From UBA1447 sp002329225 (GTDB taxonomy: Bacteria; Bacillota; Clostridia; Oscillospirales; Acutalibacteraceae): DNA of 64,000 nucleotides. This document shows, one piece after another, positions 1 through 8,620 of this stretch; position 1 is the first letter of the stretch; every line of letters starts with the position of its first letter. The notes below the pieces were generated by a model, which saw only the letters and a program-made list of their open reading frames with translations, was not told the origin of the DNA and searched no databases. The stretch is taken from the NCBI GenBank assembly GCA_050946835.1, contig JBMNVN010000003.1, positions 186,001-250,000 of the forward strand, read 5' to 3'. The translations under genes were made by a program, and so were the position numbers.

Positions 1-3000
1 CAAAAGGTTGACCCTTTGGGCGCCTTTAAGCCCGAAACCGAAAGTCAGCTCCGCCTTACCCTTTGCCCCGTCGGGTTCAAAGCCCCTCAAGGCCAGACCG
101 CGGCTTTGAATATCGCCTAAATTCCCCCGCATTGAAGCCGCAGGATAACCTTTGAGTTTGAAAGCGGTGACAATAAAGTCCGCATTGGATTTTAAAAACG
201 ACTTTTGCTCCGGCAAAACGGGCTTTTTCACTTGGCTTACGCCGGAAACGGCAATGAGGGGGTCATTAAATTCCAGAGCCTTGCGGTAAACCTGCGCCTT
301 GCGGTATGAGCCCTCATGGGGATAGAGGGCGTATGTGAACACATGGGATTTCTGTTCGGGGATAAGTTCCCCTTCCCCCGTGGTTTTGCCGCTGTTGCCG
401 TAAAATTCCGCCGTGTGGAACAGCATCAGGTTCATAAGACCGCCGTTTTCTATACTGCAGGCCAGATTCCCCGTATTAAAAACGGAAACTCCGTAATCAT
501 CCGCAGCGCCGGGACGGACGGCAAGAACCGGGCTGTCAAAAGCGAAGCTCTCCCCTTCTTCCAGCCTTGCGGCGAAGGCTTCGGCAAATTCATTGAGTTT
601 GGCAATCTTTGCCGCCTTGATTAAAAATACATCAATGCTTTTGTTCCAAACATTGTCGCTGTCTTTCAGATACATAACGGCTATACCGTCACGTTCAAGT
701 GTTTCCTCAAAGGCTTTAAGTTTTGCAGGCGGGCAGGATTTTAAAAGTTTTTTCTCGTATTCGTTTTTCGCCTTGCCTACGCTCAGTACAAAACGGGTAT
801 CGGTGTTAAACAGATCTTCATTAAAATGAATAAGGCGGCATGAACGGGGTTCCCTCGTTGTATCCGGGTAGCAGGCAACGGGTACGGCTTTTTTTGTCAG
901 CGCTTTCAATAAAATATCCGCCGCATTCATCAGGGAATCTTTTTCCTGACGGATAATTTGGGTCATACCCACATTCACACTGTTTTTGCCCTTTAATGAA
1001 AGAGTGACGGTGGGGCCGTAATCCAGCCATTGGTTGGCGGCATAGACCTGACAGCGTGAGAACATGGCGAACTGATGGGTTTGGAAAACAAGTTTTTGCT
1101 CACTCTCTCCCCTTACGGCGGGAGCAAAGCGGTCGTCAAACACCGGTCTTACCCCTTTTATATTGAGGGGGAAAGTCAAAGTGAACAGGTCGTCTTTATC
1201 CTGATAATCTTCCACAACGGTTTTCATATCTATGCGCTTTACGCCCTTGAAAAGTGTGATTTCCTGCTTAATTACGGCTACAGTTCCCATTTTTACTCTG
1301 ATAAGGAGTTTTGTAAAGTTCTCCCCCTTTACACTCTTTACCTCGGCGGGGAAGTCGGAAGAAACCATTTTGTGGCCGGTTGTGTAAAACTCATGCTGAG
1401 TTTCCATCCTGTCGGGGACTTCTCTGAGGATAACAACCCGGTTACCCGGCCCGTCTTCCCCTTTTATGAGTACCTCACGCTTTGCAGTCTTGTCATAAAT
1501 GCCGACTATGCCGCCCCCTTTGGCGGGGTCTACTTCCAGACGGTAATATCCGTTTTCTATTACTCTGTCCTCAGCCTCAACGGGGAGTTTTTTAGCCGCC
1601 TTTTCTTTAAGATAATAGACGGCGTAGCCCAAGGCGGGAACTTTGGGTATAAAAACCGCCTTTCGGGTCGAATCCGCAGCAGTTTCAAAAACCTGCAATT
1701 CCGTCTGCCTGCCCTGTGAATCTTCAACAATAAAGCGGGCGGGGTCTTTGCCGGCGGGGAGGTTTATAACGCAGTGTTCTTTGCGCTCCCAGGTGTGGGG
1801 ATTAAAAACGATGACGGGGGTTCCCGATTTTTTTGTTTTTATCCCGGAGGCAAGGTAGGCAAGAGAACGGTTCAGGGTATCCGCCGCAAGTTCGGCGGCC
1901 TCCCTGTATTCAATCATAAGGTCTGCAAAAGAAACCTCATTGTTGGTGCCCGTTATTGAATCGTGGTGCTGACCGCAGAGCAGTTGCCGCCAGGCCTTAT
2001 CCAAGGCCTTTTCGGGGTATTCCGCCCCGTAAAGGCAGGCGAGGGATGCAAATTTTTCCGCCGAGATAAGCAGGTTTTCCCCAAGGCGGTTGGCCTGCTT
2101 AAAGTCCGTCCGTGTCAGCGACACACCTGCATGGTAGAGGGAAATATCCCGGGAAGTTCTTTCCGCAAGCGGTCTCCCCGTTTTCCGTTCATGGCTGTTA
2201 TCATCTTCAATAACACCCTTGTGAAAATCGGACATAACCGAAAACTTTGCATGGCTCAGTGTGTTTTTCATCCAGGCGCTGTCCCCGTCACGGGGATAGG
2301 CGGTGGCTTTCGGGTCCAAACCGGAACTGTTGTGGCAGTGTGTAAAGCCCATCTTCAAAGCATCCCGCCGTGAAGTATGCCCCCTGACATGAAGCAGTTC
2401 CGTGCCGTCCGGCGACATATGGCGGAACAGGCAGTCGGTGCCCAAAATGGCTTTACCCCAATAAATACCTATGCAACCGCCCTTTGCGCAGATCTGGGAG
2501 AGCTGATTGGGGTGGCCGAACACGTCCCCGGGGCCGTAAACGGGGGTTATAGCCCCCATAACATCCCTGTGATAAAGCTGGCCGTAAACCAGATTGCGCA
2601 CAAGGCCTTCCGGCGATGAGGTCATTTCATTGGGCTGGTTATAAAAGCAGTCCGCTTCCGCCCTGCCGCTTTCGAACATACGGCGCAAAACATCACGGTG
2701 AGCCGGGTAAAGGGAGTAATAGGGGTGCAGATAATCCACTTCCGAAATAATCGCTTTAAAGCGTTCATCTTTTTCCAGCAAATCAACTATGTTGCGCATA
2801 ATATCAAAGGCGCCCAAAGCATAGGTCCTTTGCTCCTGATGGTAGGTGGTGTCAAAATGGAAGTCCGAATAAACGTGTTCCGTACCCTCAAACCCGTCCC
2901 AAGCAACGGTATCGGCACCGAACCGGCCTTTACCCTTATTCTCACCCTCTTGCAAAAGCACCTGTGCGGTGACAGTTTTCCCTTCGGAACCGGCGGGCAG

Positions 3001-3867
3001 GCTGAGCCTTACAACACCGCACTCGCCCTCGTCCATTGCGGGAATGCTGAATTTTTCCGAATGTTTTTCACAATTCAGGATAAGTTCGCCGTTTTTAACC
3101 GGGCCGAAGGCTCCCACAAAGGCGGGGAACACCTGCCGGGGGGCGTCTTTTTGCCCGACAAAGGCGGCGGTGGTCATGGGATAGGCAACACCTAAATTGC
3201 CCGCTTCCGCCACCAGGGGGAAGAGTGCGCAGTTTGACATGGAAAAGTCGATATTGTCGCAAATATAACCCGTTCTGATTTTGAACATCAGCAGGTTTTT
3301 GCCTTTTTGCAGCCTTATTGCCACCTGCTTGCCGTAATCGCCTATCCCCTTTACTCTGCCGTATGGTTGGTTGTCAATGAGTTTGCCGTTCAGATAGACA
3401 AGACTGCCGGAGGTTTCATAATTAAGTATGGCCCTGTATTCTTCGGCGCAGTCTATGTAGGTGGCGGCGTAGTAGACGCAGTTGCGCTGTTCGGTGGCAT
3501 AAAGCGCATCGTTGCATGCCCTGTACGCACCTGAATCAAAACGCAGGCAGTCCCACTTATTGACGCCCATCTCCCACGACAAATACTCGGGGCCGTAATA
3601 ATCATTTTTACACTTTAAGCCCAGGTAGGGGGCTGCGGAGGCCTCCCCGCCGGAGGAAGCCAGATAATCGCAGTCCAGAACCTTGTGCCTTTCGTAAAGA
3701 TACTCCGTTTCCAGCGCTCCGCCCGTTTCCAAAACAAAGGGGCCAAGCACCATAAAGTCCATTATTCGCTTACGGGCAGGAGCCGCCTTGGGCGGGGGCA
3801 AAAAATCTTCAAAGCGTTCCGATGTAATCTTACCTCTGTTGCCGGCCAAAATATACTCATTAACCAT
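1..3867 (-). CDS. GH38 alpha-mannosidase, C-terminus cut by window edge
   Basis: The open frame runs without a stop from an ATG at 3867 to base 1 (1289 codons seen), so the C-terminal beta-domain continues outside the window. It shows the GH38 catalytic landmarks: HFDTTYH near residue 337 (zinc-binding His-Asp), GPGDVFGHPNQL near 444 with the likely nucleophile Asp, and GQHHDSITGT near 634 (zinc-binding His-Asp). About 330 residues before the catalytic domain look like a beta-sandwich. There is no signal peptide, so it should act in the cytoplasm on imported mannosides such as N-glycan fragments. A GGGGAG ribosome site lies 5 bases before the ATG. It is divergent from trxA. Family assignment is firm; the exact linkage specificity is not visible. 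Confidence 0.93.
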   Translation of the reverse strand, partial: MVNEYILAGNRGKITSERFEDFLPPPKAAPARKRIMDFMVLGPFVLETGGALETEYLYERHKVLDCDYLASSGGEASAAPYLGLKCKNDYYGPEYLSWEMGVNKWDCLRFDSGAYRACNDALYATEQRNCVYYAATYIDCAEEYRAILNYETSGSLVYLNGKLIDNQPYGRVKGIGDYGKQVAIRLQKGKNLLMFKIRTGYICDNIDFSMSNCALFPLVAEAGNLGVAYPMTTAAFVGQKDAPRQVFPAFVGAFGPVKNGELILNCEKHSEKFSIPAMDEGECGVVRLSLPAGSEGKTVTAQVLLQEGENKGKGRFGADTVAWDGFEGTEHVYSDFHFDTTYHQEQRTYALGAFDIMRNIVDLLEKDERFKAIISEVDYLHPYYSLYPAHRDVLRRMFESGRAEADCFYNQPNEMTSSPEGLVRNLVYGQLYHRDVMGAITPVYGPGDVFGHPNQLSQICAKGGCIGIYWGKAILGTDCLFRHMSPDGTELLHVRGHTSRRDALKMGFTHCHNSSGLDPKATAYPRDGDSAWMKNTLSHAKFSVMSDFHKGVIEDDNSHERKTGRPLAERTSRDISLYHAGVSLTRTDFKQANRLGENLLISAEKFASLACLYGAEYPEKALDKAWRQLLCGQHHDSITGTNNEVSFADLMIEYREAAELAADTLNRSLAYLASGIKTKKSGTPVIVFNPHTWERKEHCVINLPAGKDPARFIVEDSQGRQTELQVFETAADSTRKAVFIPKVPALGYAVYYLKEKAAKKLPVEAEDRVIENGYYRLEVDPAKGGGIVGIYDKTAKREVLIKGEDGPGNRVVILREVPDRMETQHEFYTTGHKMVSSDFPAEVKSVKGENFTKLLIRVKMGTVAVIKQEITLFKGVKRIDMKTVVEDYQDKDDLFTLTFPLNIKGVRPVFDDRFAPAVRGESEQKLVFQTHQFAMFSRCQVYAANQWLDYGPTVTLSLKGKNSVNVGMTQIIRQEKDSLMNAADILLKALTKKAVPVACYPDTTREPRSCRLIHFNEDLFNTDTRFVLSVGKAKNEYEKKLLKSCPPAKLKAFEETLERDGIAVMYLKDSDNVWNKSIDVFLIKAAKIAKLNEFAEAFAARLEEGESFAFDSPVLAVRPGAADDYGVSVFNTGNLACSIENGGLMNLMLFHTAEFYGNSGKTTGEGELIPEQKSHVFTYALYPHEGSYRKAQVYRKALEFNDPLIAVSGVSQVKKPVLPEQKSFLKSNADFIVTAFKLKGYPAASMRGNLGDIQSRGLALRGFEPDGAKGKAELTFGFGLKGAQRVNLL

Positions 3868-3902
3868 CCCGACTCCCCACTTTCTTCGGTTTTATTATTG
3901 GT

Positions 3903-3931
3903 AATATATCATACGGTTGGCAATCATACAA
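3903..3931 (-). promoter_or_regulatory. Promoter of the GH38 gene
   Basis: On the minus strand TTGTAT (3926-3931) and TATATT (3903-3908) are separated by 17 bases, a good sigma-A promoter that would start transcription about 30 bases before the GH38 start codon. Confidence 0.6.
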
Positions 3932-4035
3932 TCATTTATGCAATCTTTTAATCAAGGTTCCGGCATTTACAAAACCGCTGTCGGTCGGGTATAATTCCCG
4001 TTGCCGGCAATGAAAATATCACACCCGGAATTTTA

Positions 4036-4076
4036 GTGACATTGTCACGGAAGAAAACTTACTTCAAGGGTATAAT
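4036..4076 (+). promoter_or_regulatory. trxA promoter with Crp/Fnr-type palindrome at about -41
   Basis: A perfect TATAAT (4071-4076) lacks a recognisable -35 element. Instead a perfect palindrome, GTGAC-ATT-GTCAC (4036-4048), is centred about 41 bases before the predicted start point, which is the class II activator position used by Crp/Fnr proteins. A Crp/Fnr-family gene lies two genes downstream, so activation by that protein is a reasonable inference. Confidence 0.55.
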
Positions 4077-4112
4077 GACAACGAAATCCGAAAGAAACAG
4101 GAGGAAATAAAA

Positions 4113-4424
4113 ATGTCAACAGTAAATGTAACAAACGCAAATTTTGAGCAGGAAGTTCTGAAAAGCGATATACCGGTCATTGTGGACTTTTGGGCCCCCT
4201 GGTGCGGCCCCTGCAGAATGGTCGGCCCGATTTTAGACGAAATCGCTCAGGAAAACGCGGGCAAAGTCAAAGTGTGCAAGGTAAATGTGGACAACGAACA
4301 GGAGTTGGCGGTAAAGTTCGGCGTAATGTCAATCCCGACAATCATCGCCTTTGAAGGCGGCAAAGTTAAGCAGACTTCCATCGGCGCAAGGCCCAAGCAG
4401 GATATTTTGAATTTACTCAAATAA
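4113..4424 (+). CDS. trxA: Thioredoxin
   Basis: Small cytoplasmic dithiol oxidoreductase that reduces protein disulfides (ribonucleotide reductase, peroxiredoxins and others) and is recharged by thioredoxin reductase. The 103-residue length is typical. The active site WCGPC has its two cysteines at residues 31 and 34, and the conserved cis-proline is P75 in SIPTI. Asp25, the buried acidic residue, is present. An extra cysteine is at residue 55. An AGGAGG ribosome site lies just before the ATG. No thioredoxin reductase is in the window. It sits directly before a Crp/Fnr-type regulator that has its own promoter. Confidence 0.97.
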   Translation: MSTVNVTNANFEQEVLKSDIPVIVDFWAPWCGPCRMVGPILDEIAQENAGKVKVCKVNVDNEQELAVKFGVMSIPTIIAFEGGKVKQTSIGARPKQDILNLLK

Positions 4425-4441
4425 GGCCGGCCGCAAGACTA

Positions 4442-4473
4442 CGGTTTGCAAAAACCGGCGGTGCGTGTATAAT
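4442..4473 (+). promoter_or_regulatory. Promoter of the Crp/Fnr gene with overlapping inverted repeat
   Basis: TTGCAA (4446-4451) and TATAAT (4468-4473) are 16 bases apart. The perfect inverted repeat CGGTTT-GCAA-AAACCG (4442-4457) covers the -35 element and could be an operator, possibly for autoregulation. It differs from the GTGAC palindrome before trxA. Confidence 0.55.
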
Positions 4474-4521
4474 GAGTTCGGGCATTGAACAGCCTGAACT
4501 TTTATACACGGAGCCGAGAAG

Positions 4522-5193
4522 ATGGATAAAAAAGACCTGGACTTTTTGCGTGAAGTTTTGCCTTTTTGGGAAAAACTTGAACCTTCTCAACAAAAACTAT
4601 TGGAGGACAACGCCGCTTTAAAAACTTATGAAGCGGGGGAAAGCCTGCACAGCGGCGATATGGACTGCTCGGGGCTGTTTGTCCTTCAAAACGGGCGGAT
4701 AAGGGTATTTATGATTTCGGACTCGGGCAAAGAGGTCACCCTTTACCGTTTGCTGGAAAGGGATGTCTGTCTTTTTTCCGCCTCCTGCATATTCAACAAT
4801 ATCACCTTCACACTCAATGTTGAGGCGGAAACAAAAACACAGGCAATTTTAATCCCTACGGCCGTTTTTGAAAAGCTGAATAAGAACTCCCTGCCCGTCA
4901 GTGACTTTGTAAACAAAATCATGGCTGCCCGAATGTCCGACGCCATGTGGGTGATGGAGCAGGTGCTTTTCAGCAGTTTTGACCGGCGCCTGGCGATGTT
5001 TTTACTGGATCAGGCCAATCTGGTGGGCTCGGATACTCTGATTATCACTCACGAAGCGATTGCAAATCACCTCGGTTCAGCCCGGGAAGTTGTAACCCGT
5101 ATGCTTAAATACTTTGCCGAAGAGGGCATGGTTCAGGTTCACAGGGGCGGTCTTGTTATAACGGACCGTAAAAAGTTAAGCGCACTGGTTTAG
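4522..5193 (+). CDS. Crp/Fnr-family transcriptional regulator
   Basis: A 223-residue protein with an N-terminal cyclic-nucleotide-binding-type beta-roll (about residues 15-125), a long dimer helix, and a C-terminal winged helix with ITHEAIANHLGSAREVVTRM as recognition region. It has cysteines at 49, 83 and 89 but no N-terminal Fnr-type cysteine cluster, so an iron-sulfur sensor like E. coli Fnr is unlikely; haem, thiol redox or a small ligand are possible. Placed between thioredoxin and a rubredoxin-like gene, it probably controls redox or nitrosative-stress functions. GGAG at 4510-4513 precedes the ATG. The ligand and regulon are unknown. Confidence 0.9.
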   Translation: MDKKDLDFLREVLPFWEKLEPSQQKLLEDNAALKTYEAGESLHSGDMDCSGLFVLQNGRIRVFMISDSGKEVTLYRLLERDVCLFSASCIFNNITFTLNVEAETKTQAILIPTAVFEKLNKNSLPVSDFVNKIMAARMSDAMWVMEQVLFSSFDRRLAMFLLDQANLVGSDTLIITHEAIANHLGSAREVVTRMLKYFAEEGMVQVHRGGLVITDRKKLSALV

Positions 5194-5229
5194 TTTTTAT
5201 AACGGCACTGAATACTTAAAGTTTACCCG

Positions 5230-5257
5230 TTCACCGGTCAGCCGGTTTAATTATAGA
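5230..5257 (+). promoter_or_regulatory. Promoter of the rubredoxin-like gene
   Basis: TTCACC (5230-5235) and TATAGA (5252-5257) are 16 bases apart, upstream of the ribosome site AGGAG at 5284-5288. A moderate match only. Confidence 0.35.
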
Positions 5258-5296
5258 ACACACAAACTGAAATAAATTAAAAAAGGAGTAATTGTT

Positions 5297-5626
5297 ATGT
5301 TGTGGAAATGCACTGTTTGCGGTTATTTACATGCGGGAGACGCCGCCCCCGAAGCCTGCCCGAAATGCGGAGTACCGGCGGATAAGTTTGCAGCCCTTTC
5401 CGAAGAGGATGCGCAAAAGGTTATCACCTCCGAGCGTACCAACGACATTCACATGCAGATTTCAAACCTTGCCTCTAAAATTGAGGTATTGGCTCAGGAA
5501 GGCATTGACCTCAATCTTGACCCGCCCTGCCTGACCCTGTTTAAACAGGCGAAAGCCGAAGCGAGGGTTATCAAGCAGAGAAGCAAAGCCGAAATTGCCG
5601 GTCATGTGGGCAAAGGCAAGTGGTAA
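5297..5626 (+). CDS. Rubredoxin-like iron-binding protein with helical C-terminus
   Basis: A 109-residue protein. The N-terminal 35 residues form a rubredoxin knuckle fold: CTVC (cysteines 5 and 8) and CPKC (21 and 24), like the C-terminal iron domain of rubrerythrin but placed first. The remaining 70 residues are charged and mainly helical and contain one further cysteine in DPPCLTLF. The likely role is one-electron transfer in oxidative-stress defence. It follows a Crp/Fnr regulator and thioredoxin. The ribosome site AGGAG is 8 bases before the ATG. The ferritin-like diiron domain of rubrerythrin is absent. Physiological partner unknown. Confidence 0.82.
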   Translation: MLWKCTVCGYLHAGDAAPEACPKCGVPADKFAALSEEDAQKVITSERTNDIHMQISNLASKIEVLAQEGIDLNLDPPCLTLFKQAKAEARVIKQRSKAEIAGHVGKGKW

Positions 5627-5646
5627 CAGTTCTTTAAAAACAGGCA

Positions 5647-5690
5647 AAAAAAACGGCGCCTCATTTTGGGGCGCCGGATGTTTTTATTTG
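5647..5690. terminator. Bidirectional intrinsic terminator
   Basis: Stem CGGCGCC (5654-5660) pairs with GGCGCCG (5670-5676). It is followed by a T-run on the plus strand and preceded by an A-run that acts as a T-run on the minus strand, serving the two converging genes. Confidence 0.85.
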
Positions 5691-5691
5691 T

Positions 5692-6468
5692 TTAAGAATT
5701 TGCCTTGACCAGATCCTGCAGGTATTTAAAGCTGACCTCGGTGGATTTTAAAGCGTCTTCGTCAAAGTTGTTATCCTGCTCGTAAACTATGTAGGGAATA
5801 TCAAGTTCCATACAGGCCTTAAAGCAGGCGTCAAGGTCAACTTCCCCAACACCCAATTCGGTAATCATGGGGCAGTCGCTTTCAATCTCGCCGTCTTTAA
5901 AATGGCAGACCTTCACCCTGCCTTTCAGGCGTTTGATATACTCCGCCGGGTTTTCGCCCCCCACCTGAATCCAATAAATGTCAGGGATAAAGTGGACATA
6001 CTCGGGATCCGTTTCTTCAATGAGCATATCCATAACGGTTTTATCCCCGAATTTTTCAAACTCGAAGGCGTGGTTATGGTAGGCGAACTGAACACCCTGC
6101 GCCCGCATTTTTTTGCCGATTTCGTTAACCTGTTTGATAAACTCCCTTACGCTTTCGGCGGATTTTCTGCTTTCGGAAGGCATACTCCCGATACCTATGC
6201 AGTCGCAGCCCATCATTTTGTGCTCCGCAATCAGATTATCCAGGTCGTTGAGCATACGGTTAAAATCTTTGTGGGTAACGCAGACATCCATTCGGTACTT
6301 ATTGACTAAAAAAGCGACTTTTTCCGGTTCTATGGGGCCTATGCCGGAAATTTGAATAACATCCGCACCGATACGCTGCAAAAAGGCAAACAGTTTTTCG
6401 GTATCTTCGTAATTCTGAATGTACTCCCTGAGAGTAAAAAGCTGAACCCCGATTTTCGGTATTAACAT
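5692..6468 (-). CDS. Sugar phosphate isomerase/epimerase-like TIM barrel protein
   Basis: A 258-residue protein of the xylose isomerase-like / AP endonuclease 2 TIM-barrel family. The metal-site motifs are spread as expected: YHNHAFEFEKF, PDIYWIQVGG, CHFKDGE and the late YEQD. The start at 6468 is chosen because GGGAGG lies 5 bases upstream; a longer frame to 6558 has no ribosome site and poor composition. Homologues act on sugars, inosose or hydroxypyruvate, and the substrate cannot be read from the sequence. It stands alone, facing the redox genes across a shared terminator. Confidence 0.85.
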   Translation of the reverse strand: MLIPKIGVQLFTLREYIQNYEDTEKLFAFLQRIGADVIQISGIGPIEPEKVAFLVNKYRMDVCVTHKDFNRMLNDLDNLIAEHKMMGCDCIGIGSMPSESRKSAESVREFIKQVNEIGKKMRAQGVQFAYHNHAFEFEKFGDKTVMDMLIEETDPEYVHFIPDIYWIQVGGENPAEYIKRLKGRVKVCHFKDGEIESDCPMITELGVGEVDLDACFKACMELDIPYIVYEQDNNFDEDALKSTEVSFKYLQDLVKANS

Positions 6469-6655
6469 TTTGTCCTCCCCTCGGCTTATGCCGGTATAAA
6501 TATTCGCTGAAACCGCAGGGCCTTTCAGACTCAAAAGCCCGCACCCCAATTGTATCACAAGTGAAAAAGAAATTCATCATACAGCCAAAAAGAGAAAAAC
6601 ATATTCATTTTTCCGCCATAATCACGGATAATTGATGTAAATTTATAAAAAACGG

Positions 6656-6684
6656 TTGACAACGGTTTTTGAGAGTGGTAACAT
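6656..6684 (+). promoter_or_regulatory. Promoter of the ilv operon
   Basis: A perfect TTGACA (6656-6661) and TAACAT (6679-6684) are 17 bases apart. Transcription would start near 6691, about 55 bases before the leader-peptide gene. Confidence 0.75.
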
Positions 6685-6747
6685 TGTTTCACTTTTGCGA
6701 ATAATGATCTTTGAGATTCCACCAAGTTCTCAAGCGAAGGAGAAAAT

Positions 6748-6849
6748 ATGACAGGCGTTTCCGGTTTTGCGGTACTTATACTTATCGTAGGCATTATCGT
6801 CATTATTGTCGATGGTGCGCCGAGAGTTTTACCGAAAAACAGCCTGTGA
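6748..6849 (+). CDS. ilvL: ilv operon leader peptide (Leu/Ile/Val-rich)
   Basis: A 33-codon gene between the promoter and ilvB. It has a strong ribosome site AAGGAG (6737-6742), ATG at 6748 and TGA at 6847. Sixteen of 33 residues are Leu, Ile or Val, and residues 9-21 (VLILIVGIIVIIV) contain only one other residue. This is the signature of a translation-sensing attenuator peptide, as in enterobacterial ilv leaders. Codons for R26-P29 overlap the strand GAGTTTTACC (6824-6833), which can pair with the loop side of the downstream terminator. The symbol is assigned by analogy in function, not homology. Confidence 0.88.
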   Translation: MTGVSGFAVLILIVGIIVIIVDGAPRVLPKNSL

Positions 6850-6910
6850 GCAAACGCTAAAGCGTAAGTCAGCCAAGAGCCTGTGGTAAAACTCACCACA
6901 GGCCCTTTAT
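6824..6910 (+). promoter_or_regulatory. ilv attenuator: terminator hairpin and competing antiterminator
   Basis: Terminator: GCCTGTGGT (6879-6887) pairs with ACCACAGGC (6895-6903) around a 7-base loop, extended by AAG/CTT across one mismatch, ending in a short CCTTTAT. Antiterminator: GAGTTTTACC (6824-6833) is the exact complement of GGTAAAACTC (6885-6894), which includes three bases of the terminator's first arm plus its whole loop. Ribosomes stalled on the Leu/Ile/Val run would leave 6824-6833 free and open the terminator; ribosomes reaching the stop at 6847 would mask it. The weak T-run is the least convincing part. Confidence 0.8.
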
Positions 6911-6947
6911 GATTATAGGACTAATTTTCAAAAGCGGAGGTACTTAT

Positions 6948-8615
6948 ATGAAGTTGACGGGAGCACAACTGCTTATACAAATCCTGTTGGAACAGGGTGT
7001 GGATACCGTATTCGGTTATCCCGGCGGCGCTGTTCTGTCCATCTACGATGAGCTGTACAAATCGTCCGACAAAATCCGTCATATTATCACCTGCCATGAA
7101 CAGGCGGCGGCTCATGCCGCAGACGGCTATGCCCGTTCCACGGGGAGGACCGGTGTTGTTATTGCCACATCCGGCCCCGGAGCCACCAACCTTGTTACCG
7201 GCCTTGCCACGGCCTACCTGGATTCCGTACCCGTTGTGGCTATCACCGGGAATGTGGCCTGCCCTCTGATAGGGCGGGACAGCTTTCAGGAAGTTGATAC
7301 CTGCGGCGTTACACTGCCTATAACCAAGCATAACTATATTGTAAAGGATGTCCGCCGTTTGCCCGACGTTCTCAGGGAGGCGTTCCGTATAGCTGCCGAG
7401 GGCAGACCCGGTCCCGTGCTGGTGGATATCCCGAAAGATTTGCAAACCGCTGCCGTTGAGTTTACGCCCGCAGTTGAATCGCCCAAAAAAGCAATTGTTA
7501 AACAGCCGGATTCCGACACGCTTGCGGAGGCTGCAAAGTTAATTAAAAATTCCAAAAAGCCCTTTATCTACTTCGGCGGCGGCGTGATTACGGCAAATGC
7601 ATCCGCTGAACTTGCCGCCTTTGCCGAAAAAATCGGCGCTCCCATGGGTTCAAGCATGATGGGCCTTTCCGCCGTACCGAATGACCATCCCCTGTTTTTG
7701 GGCATGACGGGCATGCACGGGCGGTTTGCCGCTTCCAAAACCATGGCCTGCTCGGACCTGCTTGTTGCCGTGGGTGTAAGGTTTTCGGACAGGGCGACGG
7801 GCAACAAGGCGGAATTTTCAAGGAACCGCAAAGTTCTGCACATAGATATTGACCCGGCGGAAATCGGCAAGAATATTCCCGCCTATATCGCATTGGTCGG
7901 CGACATCAAGCAAACCCTGACGCTGCTGCTTGAAGAGGATATATCCCATTCGGTAACGGCCTGGCATAATGAGGTGGAAGAGATTAAAAATATGCCCGAC
8001 AGCCGTTTGGGTATGGATATGAGCCGGCTGAACCCGCAAATGCTGCTGGAAGCCGTCCGTGAACGCACAAATGACGATACCGTTGTCGCCACCGATGTGG
8101 GACAGCACCAAATGTGGACGGCGCAGTATTACAGTTTCTCAAAACCCCGCACCTTTATAACTTCCGGCGGGCTCGGCACAATGGGCTTCGGCATGGGTTC
8201 GGCAATCGGTTCGTGCATAGGCACGGGCAGGCGCACCGTGCTTGTTACCAGCGACGGCAGTTTTCACATGAACATGAACGAACTTGCCACGGCGGTCAGC
8301 TATAATCTGCCCCTTGTAATAATGCTGCTGGACAACAACGCCCTCGGAATGGTGCGGCAATGGCAGACAATGTTTTTTGAAAACCGCTATTCCCAAACCA
8401 CACTCAACCGCAAAACGGACTATGTGAAACTTGCAGAAGCCTTCGGTGCAAAAGCGCTGAGGCTTACCGACAAAAAAGATCTCAGCAAAGTGCTTGATGA
8501 GGCTTTTGCCCAAAAGGGGCCGGTGCTTGTCCACGCTCTGATTGACAGTGATGAAAAAGTGCTGCCCATGATTCCCCCGGGCGGAACCATAAACGATATT
8601 GTTACGAAAGGATGA
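6948..8615 (+). CDS. ilvB: Acetolactate synthase, catalytic (large) subunit
   Basis: Thiamine-diphosphate enzyme making 2-acetolactate from pyruvate (valine/leucine) or 2-aceto-2-hydroxybutyrate (isoleucine). It is 555 residues, the usual length. It shows the N-terminal VFGYPGGA and the catalytic glutamate in CHEQAAAHAADGYAR, the FAD/ThDP central domain, and the ThDP/magnesium motif SDGSFHMNMNEL...DNNALGMV. The start at 6948 is set by GGAGG at 6936-6940; the frame also opens at 6909 inside the attenuator stem, which is not a credible start. It is the first structural gene of ilvB-N-C-D-cimA-leuC-leuD and overlaps the ilvN region by a few bases. Confidence 0.97.
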   Translation: MKLTGAQLLIQILLEQGVDTVFGYPGGAVLSIYDELYKSSDKIRHIITCHEQAAAHAADGYARSTGRTGVVIATSGPGATNLVTGLATAYLDSVPVVAITGNVACPLIGRDSFQEVDTCGVTLPITKHNYIVKDVRRLPDVLREAFRIAAEGRPGPVLVDIPKDLQTAAVEFTPAVESPKKAIVKQPDSDTLAEAAKLIKNSKKPFIYFGGGVITANASAELAAFAEKIGAPMGSSMMGLSAVPNDHPLFLGMTGMHGRFAASKTMACSDLLVAVGVRFSDRATGNKAEFSRNRKVLHIDIDPAEIGKNIPAYIALVGDIKQTLTLLLEEDISHSVTAWHNEVEEIKNMPDSRLGMDMSRLNPQMLLEAVRERTNDDTVVATDVGQHQMWTAQYYSFSKPRTFITSGGLGTMGFGMGSAIGSCIGTGRRTVLVTSDGSFHMNMNELATAVSYNLPLVIMLLDNNALGMVRQWQTMFFENRYSQTTLNRKTDYVKLAEAFGAKALRLTDKKDLSKVLDEAFAQKGPVLVHALIDSDEKVLPMIPPGGTINDIVTKG

Positions 8616-8620
8616 CAAAT

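Noticed and set aside
1075..1719. A 214-codon plus-strand frame and several shorter ones between 300 and 3540
   Set aside because: All lie opposite the GH38 coding frame, lack ribosome sites and have low-complexity translations; they are shadows of a continuous minus-strand gene.
5902..6309. 135-codon plus-strand frame
   Set aside because: Antisense to the TIM-barrel gene, without a ribosome site.
6560..6947. T-box riboswitch before ilvB
   Set aside because: No T-box consensus or specifier stem was found; the region is explained by a leader peptide gene and attenuator.
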